Shown one piece after another: positions 9,142 to 17,546 of a stretch of 34,108 nucleotides of DNA. Position numbers and translations under genes: made by a program. The number at the start of each line of letters is the position of its first letter. The first letter of the stretch is position 1. Under the pieces are notes generated by a model. That model searched no databases and had not been told where the DNA came from. It was given only the letters and a program-made list of their open reading frames with translations. The stretch covers positions 1 through 34,108 of the forward strand of contig JAAYOS010000141.1 of NCBI GenBank assembly GCA_012520195.1. Direction: 5' to 3'. This DNA comes from Clostridiales bacterium. Its GTDB lineage: Bacteria > Bacillota > Clostridia > Oscillospirales > JAAYOS01.

Positions 9142-9177
9142 GAAAACGATTGACATCTCCAGCAAATATGGTATAGT
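9142..9177 (+). promoter_or_regulatory. Promoter with LacI-type box, for the hydrolase at 9222
   Basis: GAAAACGATTGACA (9142-9155) contains the -35 TTGACA (9150-9155); a 16-base spacer leads to the -10 TATAGT (9172-9177). The layout, spacer included, matches the promoter at 14662, pointing to common control. Confidence 0.7.
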
Positions 9178-9221
9178 TTTATGCATAGTGAGCAAGTAAT
9201 TATTTAGGGGGAGCTACGCAT

Positions 9222-10415
9222 ATGGATTATGAGAAATTTTTAGACAGACAGTTTGTTATGACCGACGCAGGTCGTATTGATAGGGTTCGTGATCTCTATA
9301 CGACATTTAATCCTAAAGTAGACCTGGAAGCATTGAAATCCTGCGGGTATCTTGAGGCCCTAGAGGAGATGATGCAGCCAATACTTGATTGGCGGGATGA
9401 TCACTCACCAGAGGTTATTGCATATTGGGCAAAGCTCGGTATGGTAAAGGAGTTTCACGGCGAAGACGAGCCGATGAGCTGGACTGAGTATGAGATGAAG
9501 ACAGGCTACCGCTGGGAGGACCCCGAAAGACAGGGGATACAGAACCGGTTTAAAAAGTGGAATTCTTTCGTGCCGGTGTCTGCTTTCAAGCCAGAGAACA
9601 AGGATCGAAAATACCCGGCAGTTGTGGTCCTTCACGGTGGATTTAACCCCATAAGCATAATTGACGGTTGGGGATTTCCCCAGGAAGCGGCAAGACGCGA
9701 GTGGATTCTGATTGTGCCCTCTATAGAGTTGGATGACATCATCGATGAGATCCTGGAAGAGGCGAAAAAGCTGTATCCTATTGATGAAAGCCGTATATAT
9801 GCAACTGGTTTTTCCTATGGCGGATTCATGTCAAACTTCCTTGGCAATAAGCGCCCTGATGTATATGCGGCGGTGGGACCATGCGGAGCGCCAATCAGCA
9901 ACGGATATGTGGATAAGGCTATCGGACCGGAGCCGCAGACTCCGTTTGACGGCATTCCCCGAGCAATAGCTATGGGAACATATATGCCTATTATTAATGT
10001 TGCAGGAAACCTTGACGGTTTTCGATTCCCGTTGTACGACTACAAGGACTTTCGAACTGGTGAGTCGGGTACCAAGCAGCTGGTAGACGGAATAAACTCT
10101 TGGGCACGTGTCAACAAGGCAAAGGAGATTTCGTTGGACGAAGTTATGGCTCTGAAAACCAGAGAAGATATCTCTGATGAGGAGAAGCACATAGGCATGC
10201 CTCTTGAACCAGACTGCCGTAGAACCGTTGTTGCGGATGGAATAGTCAACTATATAGGAGATCTGAAGAGTGAGGACGGTATTGCACGTGTGCGTATCAT
10301 GTGCTCAATGAATATGCCACACTGGCCAACTCCTGAGATGAGCAGACAGGTTTTCGAATTCTTTTCCCACTTTAAGCGGGATCCAGTCACAAAAGAGAGC
10401 ATCTACATTCCATAA
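9222..10415 (+). CDS. Alpha/beta hydrolase (esterase / PHB-depolymerase-like)
   Basis: The 397-residue protein has an alpha/beta hydrolase core: VVVLHGGFN (135-142), the nucleophile elbow ATGFSYGGFMSN (Ser198) and a C-terminal histidine in NMPHWPTPEMS. About 125 residues precede the core, with no signal peptide, and match nothing I can name. The core resembles LpqC/PHB-depolymerase-like and CE1-type esterases. AGGGGGAG precedes ATG 9222. It is transcribed divergently from the three-esterase operon and has the same operator box, so it should be induced together with it. Its substrate is unknown; a sugar ester is inferred. Confidence 0.8.
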   Translation: MDYEKFLDRQFVMTDAGRIDRVRDLYTTFNPKVDLEALKSCGYLEALEEMMQPILDWRDDHSPEVIAYWAKLGMVKEFHGEDEPMSWTEYEMKTGYRWEDPERQGIQNRFKKWNSFVPVSAFKPENKDRKYPAVVVLHGGFNPISIIDGWGFPQEAARREWILIVPSIELDDIIDEILEEAKKLYPIDESRIYATGFSYGGFMSNFLGNKRPDVYAAVGPCGAPISNGYVDKAIGPEPQTPFDGIPRAIAMGTYMPIINVAGNLDGFRFPLYDYKDFRTGESGTKQLVDGINSWARVNKAKEISLDEVMALKTREDISDEEKHIGMPLEPDCRRTVVADGIVNYIGDLKSEDGIARVRIMCSMNMPHWPTPEMSRQVFEFFSHFKRDPVTKESIYIP

Positions 10416-10543
10416 AGCATGGAATCGGGTAGGAGGCTACCCATTAGAGGTTGATCCTCTCAGCTTTGCTATCTAAAAAAGTACATCCTTTTCCACAACT
10501 TCTGCACATTAAGCAAGGACTTTAGCGTTTTCAAGCTACATGA

Positions 10544-10592
10544 GAGGGCGTGCCTCTATGGATTTTCAAAATCCATTTTGAGACACGCCCTT
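10544..10592. terminator. Hairpin terminator between convergent genes
   Basis: GGGCGTGCCTC and GAGACACGCCC form the outer stem (one mismatch), and ATGGATTTT/AAAATCCAT forms an inner stem. It lies between the convergent genes ending at 10415 and 10622. The flanking T run is short. Two small hairpins also occur earlier in this 206-base gap (GGGTAG/CTACCC near 10428 and GAGG/CCTC near 10447); nothing else was seen there. Confidence 0.65.
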
Positions 10593-10621
10593 AAATTCAT
10601 CTTAGGAATTAACTGCTGAGA

Positions 10622-12760
10622 TTACAACATACCGAACAGAACACTGAGTATGTTCTGAGCATAGTAACCGTCGCCGCAGCCGGACTTGCAGACCATAAGC
10701 CATGACACAAGTGCGGCGTTAACTAAGGCACCTAGCCACACGCTCTTTGTCATCTTAAAGAGCTTGCGGTTTATAATTACGCTGACAGGGATATAGAAAA
10801 GCATAGAGTAGGACAGGGTGAATTCACTGAAGCTGCGGCCGGTCCATGCCAAACGGGAAAGGAAGCTGCCCACGACAACCAGCCACGGACCCACAGAGTT
10901 GAACAGAACATTCATGACCAATTCTTTGCCTTCGGAAATATCCTTGCGTGCACCGTAGTTGATACCCAGGTTGATTGAAAGGTACATTATCGTAAAGAGG
11001 ATGAAGTAAGGCAGAGCAAAGAGCCAGCATTCCGGTCTCATCTCGGTAAACATGGACTCATAGAATCTGAAGTCCTGATTGAAGACACGCATTGAGATAA
11101 GCATCACAACGTAGCATAAAGCAACTATTATGACAGTAAGTAGTAAGGACTTGAAGAAGGCACCGGCGCTGATTTTCAATTTCAGCTCTTTGATATTTGC
11201 ACCAAGACGCAGCTTTTTGTTTACCAGAACCTTGGCAATGAATATCACTATACCAATCACTGCGCACATGATAAGGAACCAGAAGGGTATGGTGCTCGTT
11301 GCAACCAGAGCGAAGATATTGGGAGGAAGCTTTTTTGTAAAGCCGCCCGCCCAGTGAGGAGGCAGGTCATTATTGGCGTGACGCAGGGCAAGGAAGGTCA
11401 GTATTATGGTGACTGCGCCAAATATCCAGTAAGCTATCTTGCCGTTCTTGGATAGTTCTGCGGGAGCTTCATCTTCCGCTGACTTTGCAATGATGCCAGA
11501 GAAGAACTTAGTTTTAATAAGCAAGCCGACAATGGGGAATATCATGCCGACCATAGCGCACATGGCTAAAAAGTTGCAGAAAGCGCGGAGAAGCCATGTC
11601 TGGCTTGTGTTTGCAAGAGGCACGGTAGAGGGGTCGGTCAGATTACCCCTGTTGTAGTTCAGGGCCTGAGATATGGTCTCCAGGTAAAGTCTTATAGCTT
11701 CATGGCTGAAATAAAGACCGCAGTGGTCAACAGGAGCGTAGCAGACCATACGTGCGTTTTTGTTCTGGAGGACAGTTGCCAGTTCTTTGTTGTTCAGGAT
11801 GGTTTCAGTATCCATTGAGCCGATATCCGTGAGCTCGGACCCATCCAGTGAAGCTTTATACCAATGAGCGATATTGACGCCGCCCATTACAGCTTCGGTG
11901 GTTGTGCCATCCTTATTCCAAGTGGCACCGGCGCCCAGGTCATCATACATACCGCTGACCATAATTATATTGCACTGGCATGCTCTGGTCACCTTATGTC
12001 CGGCGACTTCAACCTCTTTAGGTCTGGGGTCGCTTCCGATGATTACCTTGATGCGAGTGTTGAAGTACTGCTCTTTTTCAGCGCGGATAGCATTATAGCG
12101 CTCGAGCTGGTCTGCATTAAGACGTTCAGACGCAAGCTCGTCTGCGTCCATATTGATTTCCTCTTCAGTAAAGGTCTCGCCGAAGGTATCTGCCAGAACA
12201 TTTATCAGTATGTCGTTCAGGGTATAGTAGCCGCTGTCAGTAGCAGCCACATAACCGACACGGCTCGCACCCATGGAGTGGCCATACATTGCAATACGTT
12301 CTGGGTCAACATATTTGAGAGTGCGGGCAAAATCAAGTGCGTCATTCTGTCCGAAACTGCCGCCGCCTGCCCAGGCAAAGCCTGCTGCGCCCTTGCCCGT
12401 TTCGTCGCTGATTGGCTGCTCGCTCATGCCCTGGCCGTAGGAGTCAACATTGAGCACCACGTAGCCGCGTTTGGCAAATTCCTCGGCGATGCCCTTCATT
12501 GCACCTCTGTTTGTGCCTCTGCCGTGTGCAAGCATAATGCAGGGCAGCTTGTCACCATCTGAAACCCCGGCCGGAACATACTGGTCTATACGTATCTCAG
12601 CACCGCGGGAATCGATTGTCAGCGTAGAGATTTTGACTTTTCCGCCGTTGGAGGAGATTATTGCACCTAAGAAGCCAAAGAGCATAATCAGGATTAAAAA
12701 TAGGATCAATAAGCGTCTGCATCCGTCGACAGTTTTCAGCGAGTATTTTGCGCTTTTCAT
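10622..12760 (-). CDS. Membrane-anchored alpha/beta hydrolase fused to a polytopic membrane domain
   Basis: The 712-residue protein starts with a membrane segment (about 16-36). An extracytoplasmic alpha/beta hydrolase domain follows (about 45-400) with CIMLAHGRGTNRG (74-86), the nucleophile elbow YGHSMGASRVGY (Ser162) and VDHCGLYFS, a plausible catalytic His. From about residue 410 to the end there are about eight hydrophobic segments. The hydrolase part resembles dipeptidyl-peptidase/acetyl-esterase-like families, so this may be a surface esterase or peptidase held by a membrane domain of unknown function. AAAGGGGAAAAAG precedes the ATG. No LacI-type box is seen upstream, only a TATAAT (about 12800) without a good -35. 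It has no obvious operon partner. The fold is fairly sure; the function is not known. Confidence 0.75.
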   Translation of the reverse strand: MKSAKYSLKTVDGCRRLLILFLILIMLFGFLGAIISSNGGKVKISTLTIDSRGAEIRIDQYVPAGVSDGDKLPCIMLAHGRGTNRGAMKGIAEEFAKRGYVVLNVDSYGQGMSEQPISDETGKGAAGFAWAGGGSFGQNDALDFARTLKYVDPERIAMYGHSMGASRVGYVAATDSGYYTLNDILINVLADTFGETFTEEEINMDADELASERLNADQLERYNAIRAEKEQYFNTRIKVIIGSDPRPKEVEVAGHKVTRACQCNIIMVSGMYDDLGAGATWNKDGTTTEAVMGGVNIAHWYKASLDGSELTDIGSMDTETILNNKELATVLQNKNARMVCYAPVDHCGLYFSHEAIRLYLETISQALNYNRGNLTDPSTVPLANTSQTWLLRAFCNFLAMCAMVGMIFPIVGLLIKTKFFSGIIAKSAEDEAPAELSKNGKIAYWIFGAVTIILTFLALRHANNDLPPHWAGGFTKKLPPNIFALVATSTIPFWFLIMCAVIGIVIFIAKVLVNKKLRLGANIKELKLKISAGAFFKSLLLTVIIVALCYVVMLISMRVFNQDFRFYESMFTEMRPECWLFALPYFILFTIMYLSINLGINYGARKDISEGKELVMNVLFNSVGPWLVVVGSFLSRLAWTGRSFSEFTLSYSMLFYIPVSVIINRKLFKMTKSVWLGALVNAALVSWLMVCKSGCGDGYYAQNILSVLFGML

Positions 12761-12811
12761 GTTTCTCTTTTTCCCCTTTCAGAAAACATATTTTTCGATT
12801 ATATCAAATAC

Positions 12812-12916
12812 TCAGACAAGCTCTTTCACCAAAGCCTCAAACTCGTCCATGTATCCAATATCCCAAATAGGTGAGCTTGTTCCGGAGTATTCTTTAAGAT
12901 TGATTATTAAATCCAT
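12812..12916 (-). pseudogene. Short coding-like fragment (34 codons)
   Basis: The minus strand reads an ATG-started stretch ending GYMDEFEALVKELV before TGA at 12812. It looks like the acidic, amphipathic end of a real protein rather than random sequence, but no ribosome site precedes the ATG and the frame closes about 55 codons upstream at most. It lies just downstream of the YD-repeat remnant on the same strand, the position where a small immunity-type gene often follows an Rhs/YD gene. That link is inference only; I cannot name the family. Confidence 0.3.
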
Positions 12917-12980
12917 TGCATAACATAAGTCAATAAAACAAGTACTAATATTACTACACCTACACTAATTTATCGACATC

Positions 12981-13211
12981 TTATCTGATAATATTTGTTG
13001 AATTGAAATATTTTTGCATTAATAATACAATACTCATAACTGATGAATATGTCAATACTAAAGTCTTTGTTACCTTCGAAAGACCGTTTCCAACCACTTC
13101 ATCATATGTATATGTTTCTACGGCCATAATGATCCCGGCTTTTTTCGTTATGATACTGGTCGGACGATTCTTCAAATCGTATGTGTAGTTAACTTCCGAG
13201 CTGTCAGCGCT
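12981..13211 (-). pseudogene. Remnant of a YD-repeat (Rhs-like) protein
   Basis: The minus-strand frame contains two repeat-like units, NYTYDLKNRPTSI and TYTYDEVVGNGLSKVTKTL, which match the YD-repeat pattern (Y-x-Y-D followed by a G/N-R-L/P-T-x-I or K-V-T step) of Rhs and wall-associated toxin proteins. The open stretch is only about 75 codons, has no proper start or ribosome site and ends in unrelated AT-rich sequence. It is therefore a broken fragment of a much larger gene. The upstream side runs into an abruptly GC-rich segment at 13190-13310. Confidence 0.5.
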
Positions 13212-13321
13212 GTGGCGGCGGTCGCGGACGAGGTGTTGAGAATGCGCGATAGCTGCCTTCTGCCGCCGGACGCCGCTCTATAACTTGGGCGGACTGGAAT
13301 GCGGAAAGTAGCTAATTACGA

Positions 13322-13382
13322 CCAAGAAACAGGTAGCATACCCTACGGCATAATGCCGTAGGGTATGCTACCTGTTTCTTGG
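13322..13382. repeat. 61-bp perfect palindrome (30-bp arms, 1-base centre)
   Basis: The arms starting CCAAGAAACAGG (13322) and ending CCTGTTTCTTGG (13382) are exact reverse complements around base 13352. It lies 55 bases downstream of the end of the LacI gene. It could act as its terminator, but no T run follows on either strand, so a palindromic repeat element or protein-binding site is also possible. Confidence 0.85.
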
Positions 13383-13437
13383 AAGCGCCTTTGCGGATCA
13401 GCATAAGTGTCCGACTATTCTAAATATGTAACGAACC

Positions 13438-14409
13438 TTACTTCGTGCTGCCCCTCACAATGAGTTCAATGGGCAGGATGGATTGGTTCGGCACCATTTC
13501 TCCCGAAATGCGCTTAAGTAGAATTTCCAGTGAAAGCTCGCCCATCTGCTTTATAGGTTGTGCAATCGTTGATATATTGAAATAATCAGAAATATCGATA
13601 CCGTCAAAGCCGATAAGTTGAAAATCCTTAGGAGCAGATAGCCCGTCATCAAGGAATTTCACATATGCTCTGGCAGCCAGTACATCACTGGTAGCGAAGA
13701 TTCCATCGACTTTTGGGTTTTTTTCCAAAATAACGTTTAGGTTTCTGGCAAAGCATTCGGCAAACAGGTCATTCTCATCAAGTAAATACTCGCGGTACTC
13801 TATCCCGCACCTTTCACACTCATCGCGAAACCCCTGATAACGGAAGCGAGCGGGTAGATACTCTCCTGTTTTGTGTCCAAACACGAGCGGGTACTTGCAT
13901 CCCCCGCCTATGAGTGTCTTAGCCGCGAGAACACCACCCTGATAGTTGTCGCATGAGACTGAGGGGACATTTTCGATTGTCCGCTCAATGCTTACCATGG
14001 GTAGCTCATACTCGGCATATATTGAAGCGTCCTCAATGCGGCTGCACATGAGTATGCCATCTACCTTATTGGCTCGAAGCATTGAAACCATTTCGCGCTC
14101 TTTCTCGGGTCTGTTTCCCGAGGTGCAGAGTAGCATTTTATACCCGTTTCTGTTACATGCATTTTCTATGGATTGTGCTAGTCTGCTAAAGAAAGGATGG
14201 TCGAGATAGGGAACAATTACTCCAATAAGTGTACTGCGCTTGGAAAGCAGGGAACGCGCAAGTTCATTCGGATGGTAATCGAGCTCCTCGATGGCTTTCA
14301 TAACCTTTTTTCTTGTCTTCGCGCTTATGGCTCCTCTATTGTTCATTACCCTAGAGACTGTAGTTACGGAGACACCTGCATGTTCCGCAACATCTTTGAT
14401 CGTTACCAA
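13438..14409 (-). CDS. LacI-family transcriptional regulator
   Basis: The 323-residue protein is a sugar-responsive LacI/GalR-type repressor. The N-terminal helix-turn-helix (about residues 3-22, IKDVAEHAGVSVTTVSRVMN) and hinge helix (NELARSLLSKRS) are textbook, followed by a periplasmic-binding-protein-like effector domain with VDGIFATSDVLAARA and QLIGFDGIDIS near the end. The start is TTG at 14409 with only a weak GGATGTGATG before it; no in-frame ATG lies nearby. It is divergent from the sugar-binding lipoprotein at 14747. The boxes with a central CG at six promoters in the window (GAAAACGATTGACA type) are the kind of site this family binds, so it is the likely regulator of the ester-hydrolase genes. 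The inducer is unknown. Confidence 0.93.
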   Translation of the reverse strand: MVTIKDVAEHAGVSVTTVSRVMNNRGAISAKTRKKVMKAIEELDYHPNELARSLLSKRSTLIGVIVPYLDHPFFSRLAQSIENACNRNGYKMLLCTSGNRPEKEREMVSMLRANKVDGILMCSRIEDASIYAEYELPMVSIERTIENVPSVSCDNYQGGVLAAKTLIGGGCKYPLVFGHKTGEYLPARFRYQGFRDECERCGIEYREYLLDENDLFAECFARNLNVILEKNPKVDGIFATSDVLAARAYVKFLDDGLSAPKDFQLIGFDGIDISDYFNISTIAQPIKQMGELSLEILLKRISGEMVPNQSILPIELIVRGSTK

Positions 14410-14475
14410 GACATCACATCCATCATATTACTGATTAAGTGCAAAACCTATAAAACTCACTATATAGATTACTAG

Positions 14476-14487
14476 ATAGTATACTAT
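14476..14487. promoter_or_regulatory. Short perfect palindrome in the lacI-type gene's upstream region
   Basis: ATAGTATACTAT is a 12-base perfect palindrome about 67 bases upstream of the LacI start. It may be a binding site or just part of an AT-rich promoter. The rest of the 337-base gap holds this site, AT-rich sequence and the promoter of the lipoprotein gene. Confidence 0.3.
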
Positions 14488-14661
14488 ATGTTTGAAATTC
14501 CCGCAAGATTTTGTGACAGAGAGAGATTTTGATGCAAATCGTCTACAAATCAATCAATGGTTAACAGTAACATAATCAAGTTCAAAATTATTAGAAAAGT
14601 CTCAAAGTACCCATATTAATAACAAAATGCGTAAAGTGAAATGGTTTGGTGAAAACTAAGG

Positions 14662-14697
14662 GAAAACGATTGACAATATTAAGGAATAGTGTATAAT
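14662..14697 (+). promoter_or_regulatory. Promoter with LacI-type box, for the sugar-binding lipoprotein
   Basis: GAAAACGATTGACA (14662-14675) contains the consensus -35 TTGACA (14670-14675); a 16-base spacer leads to the consensus -10 TATAAT (14692-14697). A repressor bound to the box would cover the -35. It is identical to the box at 9142. Confidence 0.75.
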
Positions 14698-14746
14698 ATG
14701 CCTAAAGACCAACTGGTTGGCTAAATATAACAAGAGGAGGAAAAAC

Positions 14747-16429
14747 ATGAGTAGAAACAAGCTAAGGATTATTTCACTTGCATTAGCTCTTTTGATGTCG
14801 GTGCTACTCCTTCAAGGTTGTAGCAGTACGGAGAAGGAACCGGATACTGACATTACACCGGATGTAAGTAAGCCAACGCAGGCTCCGAAAGAAAGCGAAC
14901 CAAGCGATGAGCAGCCTTCACCCTCTGATGAAGTAACTTATCCACTTGCTGAGGGCGCAACATTCAAATGCTGGTGGCCAAACGATCTAGTGTTGTCGGG
15001 GGTGGAGGACTACAATGAAACACCGTTTTTTCAGTACATGGAGAAAAAGACAGGTGTACACCTGGAGTTTTCAAATCCGCCTGCACAGGGAGCCGTCGAG
15101 CAATATAATCTAATTCTCGTATCAGGAGATCTGCCGGATTTCTTCCGCCAGCTGTATATCTACCATGTTCGTGGGCTTGATGACGCAGTGGATGATCAAT
15201 GGATATTAGACATGATGAATTACAAACATTGGACTCCAAATCTAATGAGCAGGCTTGAAGCTGATGAAGAGGCATATATACAGGCAATTACCGATTCGGG
15301 CTACCTTGTTGGATTTCCAATGGTCATGGATGAGGCTCAGCAGTGGGTCAACGGTATGATGATCCGCGGAGACTGGCTTGATAAATATAACCTAAAAAAG
15401 CCAGAGACACTCGCTGAGGTTGAGCACGTACTCACTGTATTTCGCGACAATGAGGAAAGCGCATCCAGAGGACCCCTATATATGAACAATATGATCTTCA
15501 CAGGTCTGGAGGGCACGTTTAATATGCCTTCAAACTTCGATTTGCCTGCAATAGACGGTTTTATCTATCGTGACGGTGCTGTTCGGGCTTCCGCACTCGA
15601 ACAGGGCTATAAGGACTACATATTGACGATGGCTGATTGGTATGATAAAGGTTTGATCCATCCCGACTTTGTCAACAATGTCGGATACATTTCGATCTTT
15701 GACAGGGAGGGAAGACAGAACGGAAAATACGGCATTACCTATGACTGCTTTGTCTACTTAGATGATGAGAATGAGCTCGTAGGTGGTGACTTCCGGTTTG
15801 AGCCGTTGGCAATGCCGGTTGTCAATAAAGGCGATACGGTCCATGTTCTGGGCTCAGACAAGCTCGTATGGCAGGGTGCGCTTGGAATTACAACAGCTTG
15901 CGAGAACATAGAGCTTGCCTGTCGCTATTGGGACTACCTTTACTCGGATGAAGGTAGCCTTTATGCAAACTACGGAGAATTAGGCGTGACGCTGGAGTAT
16001 GATGAGAACGGCAATCCCCATCTAAGTGATTTTGCTAAGAACCATCCAGAGATGAATCTCAATCAGGTAGAGAACTACTATACACTGCTAGACGGACCAT
16101 TCTACCGTCACATGATGCGCGAGTTTGAGGCTATTTCGGAAAATGAGCTCAAATGCGGTGATGAGTGGACTAAGGGCGACGGTCTGTACAATCTGCCCTC
16201 CAACTTAACGTTCACGGCCGAAGAGGGTACAAGAAAGGCAAACATTATGTCGGATCTCCAGGTTTTTGTTGCTGAGAATCAGATCAAACTCGTAACCGGA
16301 GTAAAGCCAATCAGCGAGCTCGATGCGTTTATTGATCAGATCAAGGAAATGGGCATATATGAAGTGATTGAGATGTACGAAGCAGCTCTTGAACGCTATA
16401 ACAACCGCAAGAACCTAATTAATAATTAA
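14747..16429 (+). CDS. Extracellular solute-binding lipoprotein (sugar ABC transporter type)
   Basis: This 560-residue lipoprotein is the substrate-binding part of an ABC importer, in the large LplA/YtcQ-like group of carbohydrate binding proteins. It has a typical lipoprotein signal with lipobox LLQGC (Cys25), then a Ser/Pro/Glu/Asp-rich linker (about 26-65) and the binding fold. The open frame begins at TTG 14717, but AAGAGGAGG just before ATG 14747 decides the start. Partner permease genes are absent from the window and must be encoded elsewhere. Its promoter carries the LacI-type box, and it is divergent from the LacI gene, so the regulon probably includes uptake of the acylated oligosaccharide that the nearby esterases process. 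A strong terminator follows. Confidence 0.88.
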   Translation: MSRNKLRIISLALALLMSVLLLQGCSSTEKEPDTDITPDVSKPTQAPKESEPSDEQPSPSDEVTYPLAEGATFKCWWPNDLVLSGVEDYNETPFFQYMEKKTGVHLEFSNPPAQGAVEQYNLILVSGDLPDFFRQLYIYHVRGLDDAVDDQWILDMMNYKHWTPNLMSRLEADEEAYIQAITDSGYLVGFPMVMDEAQQWVNGMMIRGDWLDKYNLKKPETLAEVEHVLTVFRDNEESASRGPLYMNNMIFTGLEGTFNMPSNFDLPAIDGFIYRDGAVRASALEQGYKDYILTMADWYDKGLIHPDFVNNVGYISIFDREGRQNGKYGITYDCFVYLDDENELVGGDFRFEPLAMPVVNKGDTVHVLGSDKLVWQGALGITTACENIELACRYWDYLYSDEGSLYANYGELGVTLEYDENGNPHLSDFAKNHPEMNLNQVENYYTLLDGPFYRHMMREFEAISENELKCGDEWTKGDGLYNLPSNLTFTAEEGTRKANIMSDLQVFVAENQIKLVTGVKPISELDAFIDQIKEMGIYEVIEMYEAALERYNNRKNLINN

Positions 16430-16510
16430 CTAGTGATAACTGCAACAGTAACTGCAGAAAGCCACCTCAAGTTCGAAGGCGAAGTCAAGCAATAACTTAA
16501 TACATAAAAA

Positions 16511-16562
16511 CCGGAGCTATGCTTCTTCAGTGCTGATTGAAGTCGCATAAGCTCCGGGTTTT
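16511..16562. terminator. Bidirectional intrinsic terminator
   Basis: CCGGAGCTATGC (16511-16522) pairs with GCATAAGCTCCGG (16545-16557) with one bulged base; the inner CTTCA/TGAAG also pairs. A TTTT tail follows and an AAAAA run precedes, so it can serve both the lipoprotein gene and the convergent deacetylase. Confidence 0.85.
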
Positions 16563-16595
16563 CATTAACTACCTTTTCATTGACCTGGGTATACA

Positions 16596-17450
16596 CTATT
16601 GAATTGTGGTTGTGGTACCGCCTTCTAGCCGATACTTCTTTCCGTGTATTTCAATCCAGACCGCAGTGGCGCTGGGGTTATAAATAAACTTACCGTCTGC
16701 AGAATATCTGAGTGCTCTGAATGCATTTATATAGTCACAAATTTCAATGTTGGTGGCAAACCAAATCAAATCAGAGTACCGAGATACATGCTCCAAAAAT
16801 TCCTCAATAACATTCCAGTTGTCATCAAAATCAAACTCATATGAATGTCCCCAAAGGTAAAACAGCTGTGGACGTCTGAATGGAGTGTTATCCTTGCAAA
16901 ATGAGTTTGCTAGCTCCATAAGGTTCTCATCTTTGTGGTGGCATGTTGCTTTCCATTCCAGAAAATCTGTAGGAAGTTCAAATGTGCCGGTGGATGGTAC
17001 TACACGGGCGTACTCATAACCAGCAAGTCTAAGTAGAGCCTTAGCATTTTTGTTGTATGCGCCAAATGGATAGGCAAAGCCGCGAACGCAGCCCTCTACC
17101 AGTTCTTCCAGCCTTCTTTTGTCTTCGATTATCTCATACATCGCAGCAGGTGTTCCGACGTCGACGAGAGAAGAGTGATACAGACCGTGGCCTGCAACTT
17201 CATGGCCAGCATACAAGAACTTTACTTCATCTGCCTCTACTTTAGATACGTCGACTGGAGCTTTGCCAAAGTCTGCTGTGTCTTTGACTCCTAAGATACC
17301 TGAACCGATGTTGAAGGTTCCCTTAACTTTATGTCTGTTCATTAGCGCAACCAGCCTGCGGTCCTGTACCACCCCGTCATCGTAGCTTAGAGTAAGGGCT
17401 TTGGATTTCCCGTCAGGGAACAGCATTGTGTCAATCCTTGGTCTTACCAT
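16596..17450 (-). CDS. Polysaccharide deacetylase (NodB/CE4-like)
   Basis: The 284-residue protein has the NodB homology domain of CE4 metal-dependent deacetylases. Motif 1 appears as LSYDDG (21-26), in place of TFDDG. Motif 2 is GHEVAGHGLYHSS with His83, His88 and His92 available for the metal, and motif 3 is AYPFGAYN (126-133). It has no signal peptide, so it is probably intracellular; it may remove N- or O-acetyl groups from oligosaccharides. GGGAGG sits just before ATG 17450. It ends at the terminator shared with the lipoprotein gene. The C-terminal region (about 245-284) is a small beta-rich tail. Its own promoter has a variant of the common box, so it likely belongs to the regulon. Confidence 0.85.
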   Translation of the reverse strand: MVRPRIDTMLFPDGKSKALTLSYDDGVVQDRRLVALMNRHKVKGTFNIGSGILGVKDTADFGKAPVDVSKVEADEVKFLYAGHEVAGHGLYHSSLVDVGTPAAMYEIIEDKRRLEELVEGCVRGFAYPFGAYNKNAKALLRLAGYEYARVVPSTGTFELPTDFLEWKATCHHKDENLMELANSFCKDNTPFRRPQLFYLWGHSYEFDFDDNWNVIEEFLEHVSRYSDLIWFATNIEICDYINAFRALRYSADGKFIYNPSATAVWIEIHGKKYRLEGGTTTTIQ

Positions 17451-17546
17451 CTATATTCCTCCCATAACATCTTATCAATAATTGCTCTTCAAGGGTTCCC
17501 ATACCTATTGAGCTGAAAAGCATGCGTCGCAATTGTTTATGTATAA

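Noticed and set aside
11864-12562. A 232-codon plus-strand frame inside the membrane hydrolase gene
   Set aside because: The minus-strand frame is far longer and has hydrolase motifs and membrane segments; the plus frame has no ribosome site and no motif.
13003-13188. A 61-codon plus-strand frame with a hydrophobic end
   Set aside because: The minus strand of the same segment shows clear YD-repeat patterns, so the plus frame is the shadow; it also lacks a ribosome site.
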